A stretch of DNA of 64,000 nt from Firmicutes bacterium HGW-Firmicutes-2 (GCA_002841495.1 PGZV01000014.1:29745-93744), one strand, 5' to 3'; shown: positions 46,292 through 54,640, numbered from the stretch's first letter. Translations and numbers: made by a program. The notes: generated from the letters alone by a model not told the origin.

Positions 46292-46948
46292 TTAGAACTT
46301 CTTAAAAAGTTTTTCTAGATCATTTTTTTCACCAGCTATGATAAGATGTTCCTCAGCTTTAAAAATATGTTTAGCACCAGGTAATGGAGAAATATGTTCT
46401 CCTTTTTTTGTAGCTAAAATTGTAATCTTATAGCTGTTACGTATACCGACTTGATTAATTGTTCGTCCAACCCAACTCTCTAGTGTGGGAATTTCAACGA
46501 TGGAGTAGTCTGGCGTCAACTCAATATAATCAAAGACCAGATGGGCACTTGTACGAATGGCTGTCTTTATTGCACTTTCTTTTTCAGGATAGACAACTTC
46601 ATCGGCACCATTTCGCAATAAAAACTTTTCATGTAGTTCACGATTGGCCTTTGAAATAACATAATGTGCACCAAGTTCTTTAAGTTGATAGGTGATTTCA
46701 ATTGCAGATTGAAAATTTGAACCGATACATACAAAGCAAATATCGAAGTTGGTGATGCCGAGGCTCTTTAATACATCAAGGTTGGTACAATCACCAATCT
46801 GAGCACTTGCTACGAAAGGTAATAAGTCGCTGACTCTTGATTCTGACTGGTCTACAATCATGACTTCATTGCCCAGTTCTGATAGTTTTTTTGCCATATG
46901 ACGGCCGAATCGACCGATTCCAATAATTAACACAGATTTTCTTTTCAT
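46292..46948 (-). CDS. ktrA: KtrA/TrkA-type potassium uptake regulator
   Basis: The 218-aa cytosolic protein has an RCK-N nucleotide-binding domain starting VLIIGIGRFGRHMAKKL (G-x-G-x-x-G) and an RCK-C domain from about residue 135. One RCK pair and this length fit KtrA better than the longer TrkA. RCK rings gate the membrane subunit in response to ATP/ADP, and RCK-C domains can bind c-di-AMP. It follows the ktrB-like gene by 30 bp. Confidence 0.93.
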   Translation of the reverse strand: MKRKSVLIIGIGRFGRHMAKKLSELGNEVMIVDQSESRVSDLLPFVASAQIGDCTNLDVLKSLGITNFDICFVCIGSNFQSAIEITYQLKELGAHYVISKANRELHEKFLLRNGADEVVYPEKESAIKTAIRTSAHLVFDYIELTPDYSIVEIPTLESWVGRTINQVGIRNSYKITILATKKGEHISPLPGAKHIFKAEEHLIIAGEKNDLEKLFKKF

Positions 46949-46978
46949 ACTTATATGTTCCTCTCTATTATGATTATA

Positions 46979-48325
46979 CTAACCTACGATTACCTTTTCA
47001 GATGGGTTTCTAACAGGTATTTTAGTTTTATTAGTGGCAATACTCATGACAACAATCAAACTACCTATTCTACCGGAATACATGAGTATTATAATGACCA
47101 TTTTTGATAGATCAGTAAGTTGTCGCGTTATACCGGTTGACATTCCGACGGTTCCAAGAGCAGATAAGACTTCAAAAGTCACATCAACCAAATTAAGTTC
47201 AGGTTGGAAGATTGTGATTACTAAAATCGCTACAAAAGCACCCAGAAGATAATTGGTGAGAATCGTATATGTTTTTTTTAAGGTAGTCGTATTAATTCTT
47301 CGGCCAAATAAGTTAATGTCCGATACATGTTTACCTGAAGCAATAATGGTTAACAAAGCTATGGCGAACGTGGTGGTTTTTATACCACCAGCGGTAGAAC
47401 CAGGACTTCCTCCTATTAACATCAATATCATGGTGAGCAGTTTTGAGCTTTCAGTTAAAGCCATAGTATCAATGGTATTAAAACCGGCTGTCCTTGGAGT
47501 GACGGCTGAAAACACTGAGGCCAATAGGGCATCAAATGTTTTCATATTAGACAGCAGATTATTTTTTTCCAGTAGGAAAAAGAGCAGTGTAGAGACAACG
47601 ATTAGTGAAAAGGTCGTCACTAGAACGATTTTTGTATGGAGTTTATAATGCTTAAAATGATATTTTGAACGGATCAAATCGTCCCATACGACAAATCCCA
47701 TGCCGCCAATAACAACAAGTGATACGATCACAATATTAACGAGTCTGTCTTGACTATAGTTAGTGAGTGAACTGAATGCTTCATGTCTACCCATTAGATC
47801 AAAACCGGCGTTACAAAAAGCTGAAACGGCATGAAATATACCGTTGTATATACCGGAATAAAAACCAAATTCAGGAATAAATCTAATGGACAATAGGAGT
47901 GCACCTATGCCTTCTAAGAGAAAGGTCCCAATGAGAATACGTTTTGTTAGTCGAACGATACCTCCAATATGCATACCACTAATAGACTCTTTTAATAGGC
48001 CACGCTCTCGTATACCGATTTTCTTATTAAGAATCAAAAGAAACAGTGTGGTTACAATCATAAAGCCAAGGCCACCAATTTGAATCATGATGAGTAAAAT
48101 AGTCTGACCAAAAAGTGAATAATGGGTATAGGTATCAAAGACAACAAGTCCGGTTATACACGTTGCTGAAGTGGCAGTAAAAAGTGCATCTATAAAAGGT
48201 GTATACGTACCACTTTTTGAAGAAATGGGTAGAGAAAGTAAAAATGCACCTATAAAAATAATCGCCAAAAAGCTTAAAGCACTTAACTTAGAATATGTCA
48301 GATTGAATTTTTTTATTATGGACAT
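46979..48325 (-). CDS. ktrB: KtrB/TrkH-type potassium transporter
   Basis: The 448-aa membrane protein has four pore repeats with selectivity-filter segments TATSATCITGL, SAFCNAGF, VTPRTAGFNT and SALGTVGMSTG. Size and the adjacent KtrA-like gene point to KtrB. ATG 48325 follows AAAGGAG on the minus strand. Its start lies inside the 3' end of the upstream gene (48288-48797), so translation is coupled to that small protein. Confidence 0.94.
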   Translation of the reverse strand: MSIIKKFNLTYSKLSALSFLAIIFIGAFLLSLPISSKSGTYTPFIDALFTATSATCITGLVVFDTYTHYSLFGQTILLIMIQIGGLGFMIVTTLFLLILNKKIGIRERGLLKESISGMHIGGIVRLTKRILIGTFLLEGIGALLLSIRFIPEFGFYSGIYNGIFHAVSAFCNAGFDLMGRHEAFSSLTNYSQDRLVNIVIVSLVVIGGMGFVVWDDLIRSKYHFKHYKLHTKIVLVTTFSLIVVSTLLFFLLEKNNLLSNMKTFDALLASVFSAVTPRTAGFNTIDTMALTESSKLLTMILMLIGGSPGSTAGGIKTTTFAIALLTIIASGKHVSDINLFGRRINTTTLKKTYTILTNYLLGAFVAILVITIFQPELNLVDVTFEVLSALGTVGMSTGITRQLTDLSKMVIIILMYSGRIGSLIVVMSIATNKTKIPVRNPSEKVIVG

Positions 48326-48797
48326 GATCAACTAACTCCTTTATTGATTCATATAGATATGGAAAGTCATTGTCTCTAAAGAGTATTTTGTAGAAATTAT
48401 ATTCTTTATAGATTTTCAGATGATCAGATAGATTACATAAAACAATTATTGTGGATAGATTGTATATTTTAGAAGCGATTGACCCTACCATAAGGTTGTT
48501 TGAATCTTTGTTGGAAAGCACCAATAAGGTAGATTCGGAATAATTAGGCTGAAATTCACTTACATCGGTTATTGTTTCATAAGGGTAGTGTTTCATAACA
48601 CAGTATTTTTTTGTCATATCGGCTATTTCATTATCCCCATAAATCAATATAATATCAGACGCAATAGACGTATTTGGCTCAGTATCTTTATCATCACTAA
48701 CAAAAGAATGACCAGCTAAATACTTATCTAGACGATGCATCATATAATAACCAATCACTAAAAAAATAATCATAAAAACGAACATTACTACAGTCAT
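48288..48797 (-). CDS. Small membrane-tethered protein, possible degenerate RCK-N domain
   Basis: I do not recognise a named family. The 169-aa protein has one N-terminal membrane segment (residues 1-20), a polar linker, and an alpha/beta domain. The pattern DIILIYGDNEIADMTKKYC, then LLVLSNKDSNNLMVGSIASK and IIVLCNLSDHLKIYKEYNFYKILF follows the strand-helix order of RCK-N domains (compare ktrA here). The glycine-rich G-x-G-x-x-G is replaced by YGDNEI. It is the first gene of the potassium operon and overlaps ktrB by 38 bp. An accessory or gating subunit of KtrB is my inference. Confidence 0.7.
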   Translation of the reverse strand: MTVVMFVFMIIFLVIGYYMMHRLDKYLAGHSFVSDDKDTEPNTSIASDIILIYGDNEIADMTKKYCVMKHYPYETITDVSEFQPNYSESTLLVLSNKDSNNLMVGSIASKIYNLSTIIVLCNLSDHLKIYKEYNFYKILFRDNDFPYLYESIKELVDHVHNKKIQSDIF

Positions 48798-48860
48798 AGT
48801 TGCACCCCTTTCTATAGTATTCTATTACGAAAACCATTAAGTTTGTGCTAATATTTATGA

Positions 48861-48894
48861 TTGTGCGTTAATTTTCTGTTAAAATAACGCACAA
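48861..48894. promoter_or_regulatory. Large palindrome in the divergent promoter region
   Basis: TTGTGCGTTA (48861-48870) and TAACGCACAA (48885-48894) are perfect inverted copies around 14 bp; the inner TTTT/AAAA extend the symmetry. A half site TTTGTGCTAA lies just left (48842-48851). It sits between the minus-strand potassium operon and the plus-strand sulfite gene cluster. It has no U-tract and looks like an operator. The centre is about 75 bp upstream of the predicted start of the plus-strand transcript. Confidence 0.6.
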
Positions 48895-48939
48895 CTATAA
48901 GAGGTAACATAGGATACCGAATTATTGTCTTTTTATGGC

Positions 48940-48945
48940 TATAAT
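48940..48945 (+). promoter_or_regulatory. Probable -10 box for the small sulfite reductase gene
   Basis: A perfect TATAAT lies 41 bp before the start codon. No good -35 is found 16-18 bp upstream (48917-48922 reads CCGAAT), which would fit an activator-dependent promoter using the palindrome upstream. Confidence 0.45.
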
Positions 48946-48986
48946 AAGTGCATAAGTTAAAGTGAAATTATAGAAAGGAGCCACAC

Positions 48987-49667
48987 ATGTCAAACCCTCA
49001 ATATGCAAATCTTCAAAAAGTAAGGAATGAAAAAAGAACCTATTCCATTACGCCAAGGATACCAGGTGGTTTTATCACACCGGATACCATGATACGCCTT
49101 GCGGAAGTGGCAAGAAAATATAAAGCAACACTTAAAATTACATCAGGACAAAGGGTGATGATCATTGGTCTTAAAGCAGAAGATGTGGATGCTGCTTGGG
49201 CGGAACTTGGGATGGAACCGGGTGTATTATCACCTTATTCTGTAAAAAATGTTGAGATGTGTCCAGCCTCATTTTGTAAAAGAGCGAAACAAAATTCGAT
49301 GAAAGTCAGTATGACTCTTGAAAAGCGTTATTACGGAAAAGCGGCCCCTAATAGAGTCAAAATAGCTGTAGCCGGTTGTCGTAATGCTTGTACAAGTGCC
49401 AATGCCAAAGATATAGCCGTTTTGGCGGATGTAGAAGGCTATATTGTCCGTGTCGGTGGTAGTGCAGGCTTTTATCCTAGACTACCTGATGAGATTGCAT
49501 GCAATCTTACTGAAGATGAAGTTTTTATTATGGTAGATGCCGTATTTGACACCTATTGTGAGATGGCAGATACCGGTGAAAAGCTGGGTATTATGATTGA
49601 CAGAGTTGGTTTTGATGAATATAAAAAAGTGGTATTAGCCACATATGAGAAAAGGAAGGAAGCATAA
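48987..49667 (+). CDS. Small siroheme sulfite/nitrite reductase-like protein
   Basis: The 226-aa protein is a single sulfite reductase half-unit with a ferredoxin-like segment (YSITPRIPGGFITPDTMIRLAEVA) and siroheme/4Fe-4S ligands. It resembles the small assimilatory-type reductase of Desulfovibrio. The second cysteine pair is GCRNAC (C-x3-C). The first reads CPASFC, a C-x4-C spacing, one residue shorter than the usual C-x5-C. GAAAGGAG precedes the ATG. It is followed at once by an unknown 209-aa gene and a DUF1858 gene, then by asrABC. Confidence 0.85.
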   Translation: MSNPQYANLQKVRNEKRTYSITPRIPGGFITPDTMIRLAEVARKYKATLKITSGQRVMIIGLKAEDVDAAWAELGMEPGVLSPYSVKNVEMCPASFCKRAKQNSMKVSMTLEKRYYGKAAPNRVKIAVAGCRNACTSANAKDIAVLADVEGYIVRVGGSAGFYPRLPDEIACNLTEDEVFIMVDAVFDTYCEMADTGEKLGIMIDRVGFDEYKKVVLATYEKRKEA

Positions 49668-49668
49668 T

Positions 49669-50298
49669 ATGAGTTTATTTTTAGCACCTGTACACACATG
49701 GTTATTTAACAAAATTAGATTATTTGAGGAGATTGAGCAAGATATCATTGAGCAGTTCCCGATGATATTAACGGAAGACTACTTAACGACAATCTATGAT
49801 GATTTTGGTTATCCTTTAGGGGATGAGCCAATAGAGACCTTAATTGATACCAGTAACATTCATGGTTGGCTACAAACCAGCATCAACAGAGCTGAAAAAA
49901 GACAAGCAACGATCATCAAGTTTCTTAATGAACAAGTTAAGGAAGCTATAGATACTGTTTGTGCAGTCTATTATAAAATGGGCAAAGAGAAGGCAGCTGA
50001 ACAAGAGGAAGCGTTCACAGAAGCAAATCAGATTTTTACTAAACTGAATGACTACTTACTAGAAGGCATGCCTTGTGATCGGGTTAATGTTGTTATTGAG
50101 CAGGATGACAACCAAGTTATATGGTTGACCAGTACCTGTGTCCATCAAGACAATTGGTCTTCTGTAGGTATGGATGTTGTTTATTATTATGATTTTAGAG
50201 CAGCTTTTATTAAAGGTTTTGTTGAAGGAAGCGAAAAATCCTTCAAGTACCATTACGAGAAAGAACCGGAGCAAAAGCATACAATCGTAAAAGTATAA
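49669..50298 (+). CDS. Uncharacterised protein partnered with the small sulfite reductase
   Basis: I do not recognise a family. The 209-aa protein is soluble, with no signal or membrane segment. The first 60 residues carry an HTWLFNKIRLFEEIEQDIIEQF motif, the middle is helical, and the end is beta-rich with WLTSTCVHQDNWSSVGMDV. Single Cys residues are present but no metal-binding cluster. The start is one base after the reductase stop, behind AGGAAGGA. Tight coupling suggests a partner, assembly factor or regulator of that reductase. Confidence 0.75.
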   Translation: MSLFLAPVHTWLFNKIRLFEEIEQDIIEQFPMILTEDYLTTIYDDFGYPLGDEPIETLIDTSNIHGWLQTSINRAEKRQATIIKFLNEQVKEAIDTVCAVYYKMGKEKAAEQEEAFTEANQIFTKLNDYLLEGMPCDRVNVVIEQDDNQVIWLTSTCVHQDNWSSVGMDVVYYYDFRAAFIKGFVEGSEKSFKYHYEKEPEQKHTIVKV

Positions 50299-50354
50299 CA
50301 CGGAATTATATGTAATTAAGGTACAATCACAATACGAATATAAAGGAGAACGAT

Positions 50355-50540
50355 ATGAACATTACAAAAGACATGTTAATCAGCGAAATATTAAGTACGA
50401 AAAAAGAGGCAGCAGGTATTCTAATATCAAATGGTATGGGATGCCTTGGATGTCCCTCTTCTCAAATGGAATCCCTAAGTCAAGCGGCGGAAATTCATGG
50501 TCTTAATATAGAAGATCTCATTGAACAACTTAATCAGTAG
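50355..50540 (+). CDS. DUF1858 protein
   Basis: The 61-aa protein has the DUF1858 fold (MNITKDMLISEILSTKKEA, ending HGLNIEDLIEQLN) with a CLGC motif in the middle, as expected. The domain is found alone or fused to redox and iron-sulfur proteins. Its cysteines may carry a metal, a persulfide or take part in cluster assembly. A terminator follows, so it closes this three-gene unit. Confidence 0.88.
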   Translation: MNITKDMLISEILSTKKEAAGILISNGMGCLGCPSSQMESLSQAAEIHGLNIEDLIEQLNQ

Positions 50541-50546
50541 AATTGG

Positions 50547-50598
50547 AAAAAAGCACTAGGCCATTATTACATCATTATTAATGGCTGACTGCTTTTTT
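50547..50598 (+). terminator. Terminator after the DUF1858 gene
   Basis: AAAAAAGCA (50547-50555) pairs with TGCTTTTTT (50590-50598), and GCCATTA (50560-50566) with TAATGGC (50579-50585), leaving a few unpaired bases between the stems. Confidence 0.8.
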
Positions 50599-50663
50599 CT
50601 AAAGGATTAAATCAGTGGAACATTTATTAAATATATGATAACTTTAGAGAGAAAGGTAATCTT

Positions 50664-51440
50664 ATGTATAAAGAAATCCTTATGTTGGTTGGGCAAGGGT
50701 CCGTCAACAAAATCAACTTCATGAAGAGTGGTATAGGTAAATATCTAGTGGCATCCGGATTGGCAGGTGCTTATGTAGGTATAGGTGTTATCCTCATAAT
50801 GGTTATTGGTAGCACGGCACAAATAGCCGGTAGTCCCTATGGTCGGATTTATATGGGACTTGGTTTTGGAATAGCCTTAAGCTTAGTTATTATGTCCGGA
50901 TCGGAGCTTTTTACAGGTAACAATCTGGTTCATATTATGGGTATTCTTGATAAAAAAATAACATTATTTGACGGTAGTAAAAGCTGGGGTTACAGTTATG
51001 TAGGCAATTTCATAGGTTCTATTGTTATAGGTACACTTTTTTATATGACCGGTATTGAAGGCAGCGCTGTTGGTGATTTTGTTCTTCAAGTATCTGAAGT
51101 GAAAATGAACGGTTCATTTATTGAACTATTTTTCAAAGGTATCTTATGCAATATCCTGGTATGCCTTGCAGTACTGTCTTCTATAAAGCTTAAGAGTGAA
51201 TCTGGGAAGCTTATTATGATTTTCTGGTGTCTGTTTGCTTTTATTGCGACAGGTATGGAACATAGCATCGCCAATATGACTATTTTTACCATAGGTTTAT
51301 GGTTGGAGCACCCTGAAACGGTATCGATACTTGGGGTCTTTAAGAACTTGATTCCGGTAACACTTGGGAATTTTGTTGGAGGTGGTCTGATTTTGGGTGG
51401 GAGTTATTACTTTATGGGGCGCGAAAAAATAAAAGGATAA
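50664..51440 (+). CDS. Formate/nitrite-family channel, probable hydrosulfide channel
   Basis: The 258-aa protein has six membrane segments and FNT signatures (SGSELFTGNNL, NFIGSIVIG, SVTLGNF-like LGNFVGGGLI). FNT pentamers move small monovalent anions. A clostridial FNT gene located with asrABC has been characterised as a hydrosulfide (HS-) channel. The same neighbourhood here suggests export of the sulfide made by Asr, possibly with sulfite or nitrite uptake as an alternative. It starts after a terminator and so has its own promoter, or is reached by read-through. It precedes asrA by 12 bp. Confidence 0.85.
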   Translation: MYKEILMLVGQGSVNKINFMKSGIGKYLVASGLAGAYVGIGVILIMVIGSTAQIAGSPYGRIYMGLGFGIALSLVIMSGSELFTGNNLVHIMGILDKKITLFDGSKSWGYSYVGNFIGSIVIGTLFYMTGIEGSAVGDFVLQVSEVKMNGSFIELFFKGILCNILVCLAVLSSIKLKSESGKLIMIFWCLFAFIATGMEHSIANMTIFTIGLWLEHPETVSILGVFKNLIPVTLGNFVGGGLILGGSYYFMGREKIKG

Positions 51441-51452
51441 AGGAGTAAAATT

Positions 51453-52472
51453 ATGGGGTATGCACTGACAAAGCAACAGCTAAATGAATATCTTAAGGCC
51501 TTAGGACGTCAATATCTTCTGGTGGGGCCAATTCGGGAGAAAGCTAAAGGCACTTTTTCGGATACGGACAAAATTGTTTATGGTGTTTTTGAAGCCTTTG
51601 AAGATTTGGTTTTGGAGGAAAAGGCATTTTATTCACCTAAAGAATTCTTGATGCCGATCAGAGAAACGTTGTTTCATTTTTTAGACGGACAGATTGTGGA
51701 ACCCAAAATTGATACCAAGCCGATTTTAATATTTGCTAGGCCTTGTGATTTAAACGGTATTAGGCGACTGGACACCATATTTCTTAAGAATGGGGATATT
51801 AAAGACTCTTATTATGAACGCAGAAGAAATCTGGTCAAATATGTGATGATTGAATGTACCGAAGGTTTTGATACCTGTTTTTGTGTTTCCATGGGATCTG
51901 GTACCTATAAAGATTATGAGGCGGCTATTCGCTTTGATGGTAATCAAACCTTGTTAGATGTTGTGGACTCTACGCTTGTTACCGAAGGTTTGAGTCAAGT
52001 AATCCGAAAAGATTTTGTTCCTGAATATATTAAAGAAAATAAAGTTAAAGTGGTTATACCACCAATAGACAAGGTTAACAACAGCATCTTTGAACACCCT
52101 ATATGGAAAGAATACACCAGAAGATGTATTGCTTGTGGCCGATGTAATACTTCCTGTATAACCTGTTCATGTTTTACCATGCAGGATGTTGAGATGAGTG
52201 ATGATGGTTTGTTAGGTGAACGCAGAAGGGTTTGGGCAAGTTGCCATATTAAAGGCTATACGGATATGGCAGGAGGGCATGGTTTTAGAAAACAAAATGG
52301 AGAAAGAATGCGTTTTAAAACTATGCATAAAATCAATGACTATCATAAAAGATTTGGTGAGAATATGTGTGTTGGCTGTGGTCGATGTGATGATGTTTGT
52401 CCGGAATACATCTCTTTTTCAAAATGCATCAATAAGTTATCTGAGATTATAAAGGAGGAAAGTCATGAATAA
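51453..52472 (+). CDS. asrA: Anaerobic sulfite reductase subunit A
   Basis: The 339-aa iron-sulfur protein has RPCDLNGIRRLDTIF in the middle and two C-terminal 4Fe-4S motifs, CIACGRCNTSCITC and CVGCGRCDDVC. AsrA carries electrons from AsrB to the siroheme subunit AsrC. AAAGGAG precedes the ATG. The stop overlaps asrB by 8 bp. Confidence 0.95.
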   Translation: MGYALTKQQLNEYLKALGRQYLLVGPIREKAKGTFSDTDKIVYGVFEAFEDLVLEEKAFYSPKEFLMPIRETLFHFLDGQIVEPKIDTKPILIFARPCDLNGIRRLDTIFLKNGDIKDSYYERRRNLVKYVMIECTEGFDTCFCVSMGSGTYKDYEAAIRFDGNQTLLDVVDSTLVTEGLSQVIRKDFVPEYIKENKVKVVIPPIDKVNNSIFEHPIWKEYTRRCIACGRCNTSCITCSCFTMQDVEMSDDGLLGERRRVWASCHIKGYTDMAGGHGFRKQNGERMRFKTMHKINDYHKRFGENMCVGCGRCDDVCPEYISFSKCINKLSEIIKEESHE

Positions 52473-53256
52473 TCCTTATATGCCAAGACCCTATACTTTA
52501 ATATCGACACAAAAAGAAACAGAAATTGATACCACTTTTGTTTTTGAAGCCAAAGACCGGTTTATTGGTGGTCAGTTTATGCAACTGTCCATTCCGGGTG
52601 TCGGTGAAGCACCTATATCTATATCTGATTTTGATGAGGATTCACTTACGATGACCATCCGTAAAGTAGGTCGCGTTACAGATCGACTTTTTGCAATGAA
52701 GCCGGGTGAAACTCTACATATGCGTGGACCATATGGGAATGGCTTTAAACAGGAATGGTTTAGAGATCATGACATGGTTGTCATTGCCGGGGGTACCGGA
52801 CTTGCACCTGTAAAAAATACCATTGATGCTTTCGTATCCAATCCAGAGAGTATAAAAAGCTTACAAATGATCGTCGGCTTTAAAAGCCCAAAAGATGTAC
52901 TTTTCAAACAGACACTGAATCAATGGCAAGAGAAAGTGCCTATGATCATCACCGTGGATCAAGGCGATGATACATGGCCTAATGAGGTTGGTCTTATCCC
53001 AAGCCATATTAAGAATCTGGATTTGACGAATGTCGCAAATAAGACGGTGATCGTTGTCGGTCCGCCTATGATGATGAAATTCACCACCCTTGAGTTGTTA
53101 CGTCTTGGTTTTGCTGAAGAAAATATTTGGGTATCTTTTGAACGTAAAATGAGTTGTGGTATCGGTAAATGCGGTCACTGTAAGATTGATGAAACTTATG
53201 TTTGCCTAGAAGGTCCTGTTTTTAACTATACCAAGGCAAAGACATTGTTGGACTAA
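52465..53256 (+). CDS. asrB: Anaerobic sulfite reductase subunit B
   Basis: The 263-aa FAD/NAD(P)-binding subunit has an FAD segment (PISISDF), GPYGNGF, an NAD-binding GGTGLAPVKNTI and a C-terminal 2Fe-2S motif SCGIGKCGHCKI. It accepts electrons from NADH. AAAGGAGG precedes the start. It lies between asrA and asrC in the standard asrABC order. Confidence 0.95.
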   Translation: MNNPYMPRPYTLISTQKETEIDTTFVFEAKDRFIGGQFMQLSIPGVGEAPISISDFDEDSLTMTIRKVGRVTDRLFAMKPGETLHMRGPYGNGFKQEWFRDHDMVVIAGGTGLAPVKNTIDAFVSNPESIKSLQMIVGFKSPKDVLFKQTLNQWQEKVPMIITVDQGDDTWPNEVGLIPSHIKNLDLTNVANKTVIVVGPPMMMKFTTLELLRLGFAEENIWVSFERKMSCGIGKCGHCKIDETYVCLEGPVFNYTKAKTLLD

Positions 53257-53268
53257 GGAGGCGTACTC

Positions 53269-54222
53269 ATGAGTATAGATCGAAAAATAGTGACAAAAAA
53301 TGCATATAGAATCACAAAAATTAGAAATAAAACCGCCCTTAGAGTACGTGTTCCGGGTGGCCATCTGGAAGCCAAATATTTTCAAATCATTCAAGAAGTA
53401 GCAGAAAAATTTGGTGACGGTACGGTTCATTTGACCACCAGACAAGGTTTTGAATGTCCTGGAATCGACTTTGATCGAATCCCGGAAATCAATAAGATGA
53501 TCCGTCCCCTAATTGAATCCCTTGGCCTTGATGTGGATTATGGTGATGGTGGCTATCCGGCAGCGGGAACAAGAAATATCTCGGCCTGCATTGGTAACCG
53601 TGTTTGTCCTTATGCCAATGATGACACGACCAGAATCGCAAACAGCCTTGAAAAAGCCGTATATCCTCATGATTTTCATTTCAAAATCGCTGTAACCGGT
53701 TGTCCTAATGATTGTATTAAAGCCCATATGCAGGACTTTGGTATTATCTGTTTAACTGAGCCTCAATACGAAAGCAAACGATGTATCACTTGCGAGGCAT
53801 GTGTGGACAACTGTAAGAAAAAAGTGACCGGTGCCTTAAGCGTTAAGGATTATAACATCGAAAGAGATATAGAAAAATGTATCGGATGCGGTGAATGTAT
53901 ACTAAAGTGTCCGGCAGGGGCATGGACGAGAAGTGAAGAAAAGTATTATAGAATGGTCATTATGGGCAGAACCGGTAAGAAAAACCCTAGATTGGCCATG
54001 CCTTTCATTAAGTGGGCAACAGAAGAAGAAATTACTCAAATCATAAAAAATACCTATGGTTTTGTAGAACGCTATATTGATACAAGTTTGCCGAAGGAGC
54101 ATATCGGTTATATTGTGGACCGTATGGGTTATCAAGTCTTTAAAATGAAGGTTTGTAGAAAAGGGGGTCTATATCATGCAAGAAATTTTTTTACTGGAAG
54201 ATCTACTGGATGTGCTCATTGA
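53269..54222 (+). CDS. asrC: Anaerobic sulfite reductase subunit C (siroheme subunit)
   Basis: The 317-aa catalytic subunit reduces sulfite to sulfide. Siroheme/4Fe-4S ligands are CIGNRVC (C-x5-C) and CPNDC (C-x3-C). Two further ferredoxin-type clusters, CITCEACVDNCK and CIGCGECILKCP, lie in the insertion typical of AsrC. VHLTTRQGFECPG marks the siroheme pocket. Its 3' end overlaps the ferritin-like gene by 47 bp. Confidence 0.95.
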   Translation: MSIDRKIVTKNAYRITKIRNKTALRVRVPGGHLEAKYFQIIQEVAEKFGDGTVHLTTRQGFECPGIDFDRIPEINKMIRPLIESLGLDVDYGDGGYPAAGTRNISACIGNRVCPYANDDTTRIANSLEKAVYPHDFHFKIAVTGCPNDCIKAHMQDFGIICLTEPQYESKRCITCEACVDNCKKKVTGALSVKDYNIERDIEKCIGCGECILKCPAGAWTRSEEKYYRMVIMGRTGKKNPRLAMPFIKWATEEEITQIIKNTYGFVERYIDTSLPKEHIGYIVDRMGYQVFKMKVCRKGGLYHARNFFTGRSTGCAH

Positions 54223-54637
54223 TATTGAGGTGATGGGTCAAGGGCATTATAAAGATTTGGCCAATCAAGCTGGAGATGAGAAGTTGACGGGACTTTTTAA
54301 GGCATTGGCCAAGCAGGAAGAAGCACATGAAAAACTCTATAAGTCCCTCAAAGAGCAATATGTGAATTTTACGACCAGTGACGTTGACGAAGAATATATG
54401 GCTTATCTAGATGCTTTAATTAAAGACAACATTGACTTTATGACTCAGAAAAAAGAGGTTATGAGTCTGGAGGAAGCTTTTGACTTGGCTTTTCGACTAG
54501 AAAAAGACACTATATTATTTCTTAGAGAGGCACAAAGACATCTACCAAAAGCTGAACATGACAAGATGGATGGTTTGGTGGCACAGGAACAATCTCACAT
54601 CGTCATGCTTAGACAATACAGATCTCAGATGATATAA
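54176..54637 (+). CDS. Ferritin-like/rubrerythrin-type diiron protein
   Basis: The 153-aa four-helix protein has carboxylate/histidine motifs EEAHEKLY and EQSHIVML, plus EKDTILF, as expected for a diiron ferritin-like fold. It lacks the rubredoxin cysteines of full rubrerythrin. AAGGGGG before ATG 54176 supports the start despite the 47-bp overlap with asrC. It may protect the oxygen-sensitive sulfite reductase from peroxide, or store iron for it. This is inferred from context. Confidence 0.82.
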   Translation: MQEIFLLEDLLDVLIDIEVMGQGHYKDLANQAGDEKLTGLFKALAKQEEAHEKLYKSLKEQYVNFTTSDVDEEYMAYLDALIKDNIDFMTQKKEVMSLEEAFDLAFRLEKDTILFLREAQRHLPKAEHDKMDGLVAQEQSHIVMLRQYRSQMI

Positions 54638-54640
54638 TAT

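Noticed and set aside
47253-47648. Plus-strand open frame of 131 codons antisense to ktrB
   Set aside because: It is a shadow of the conserved KtrB frame.
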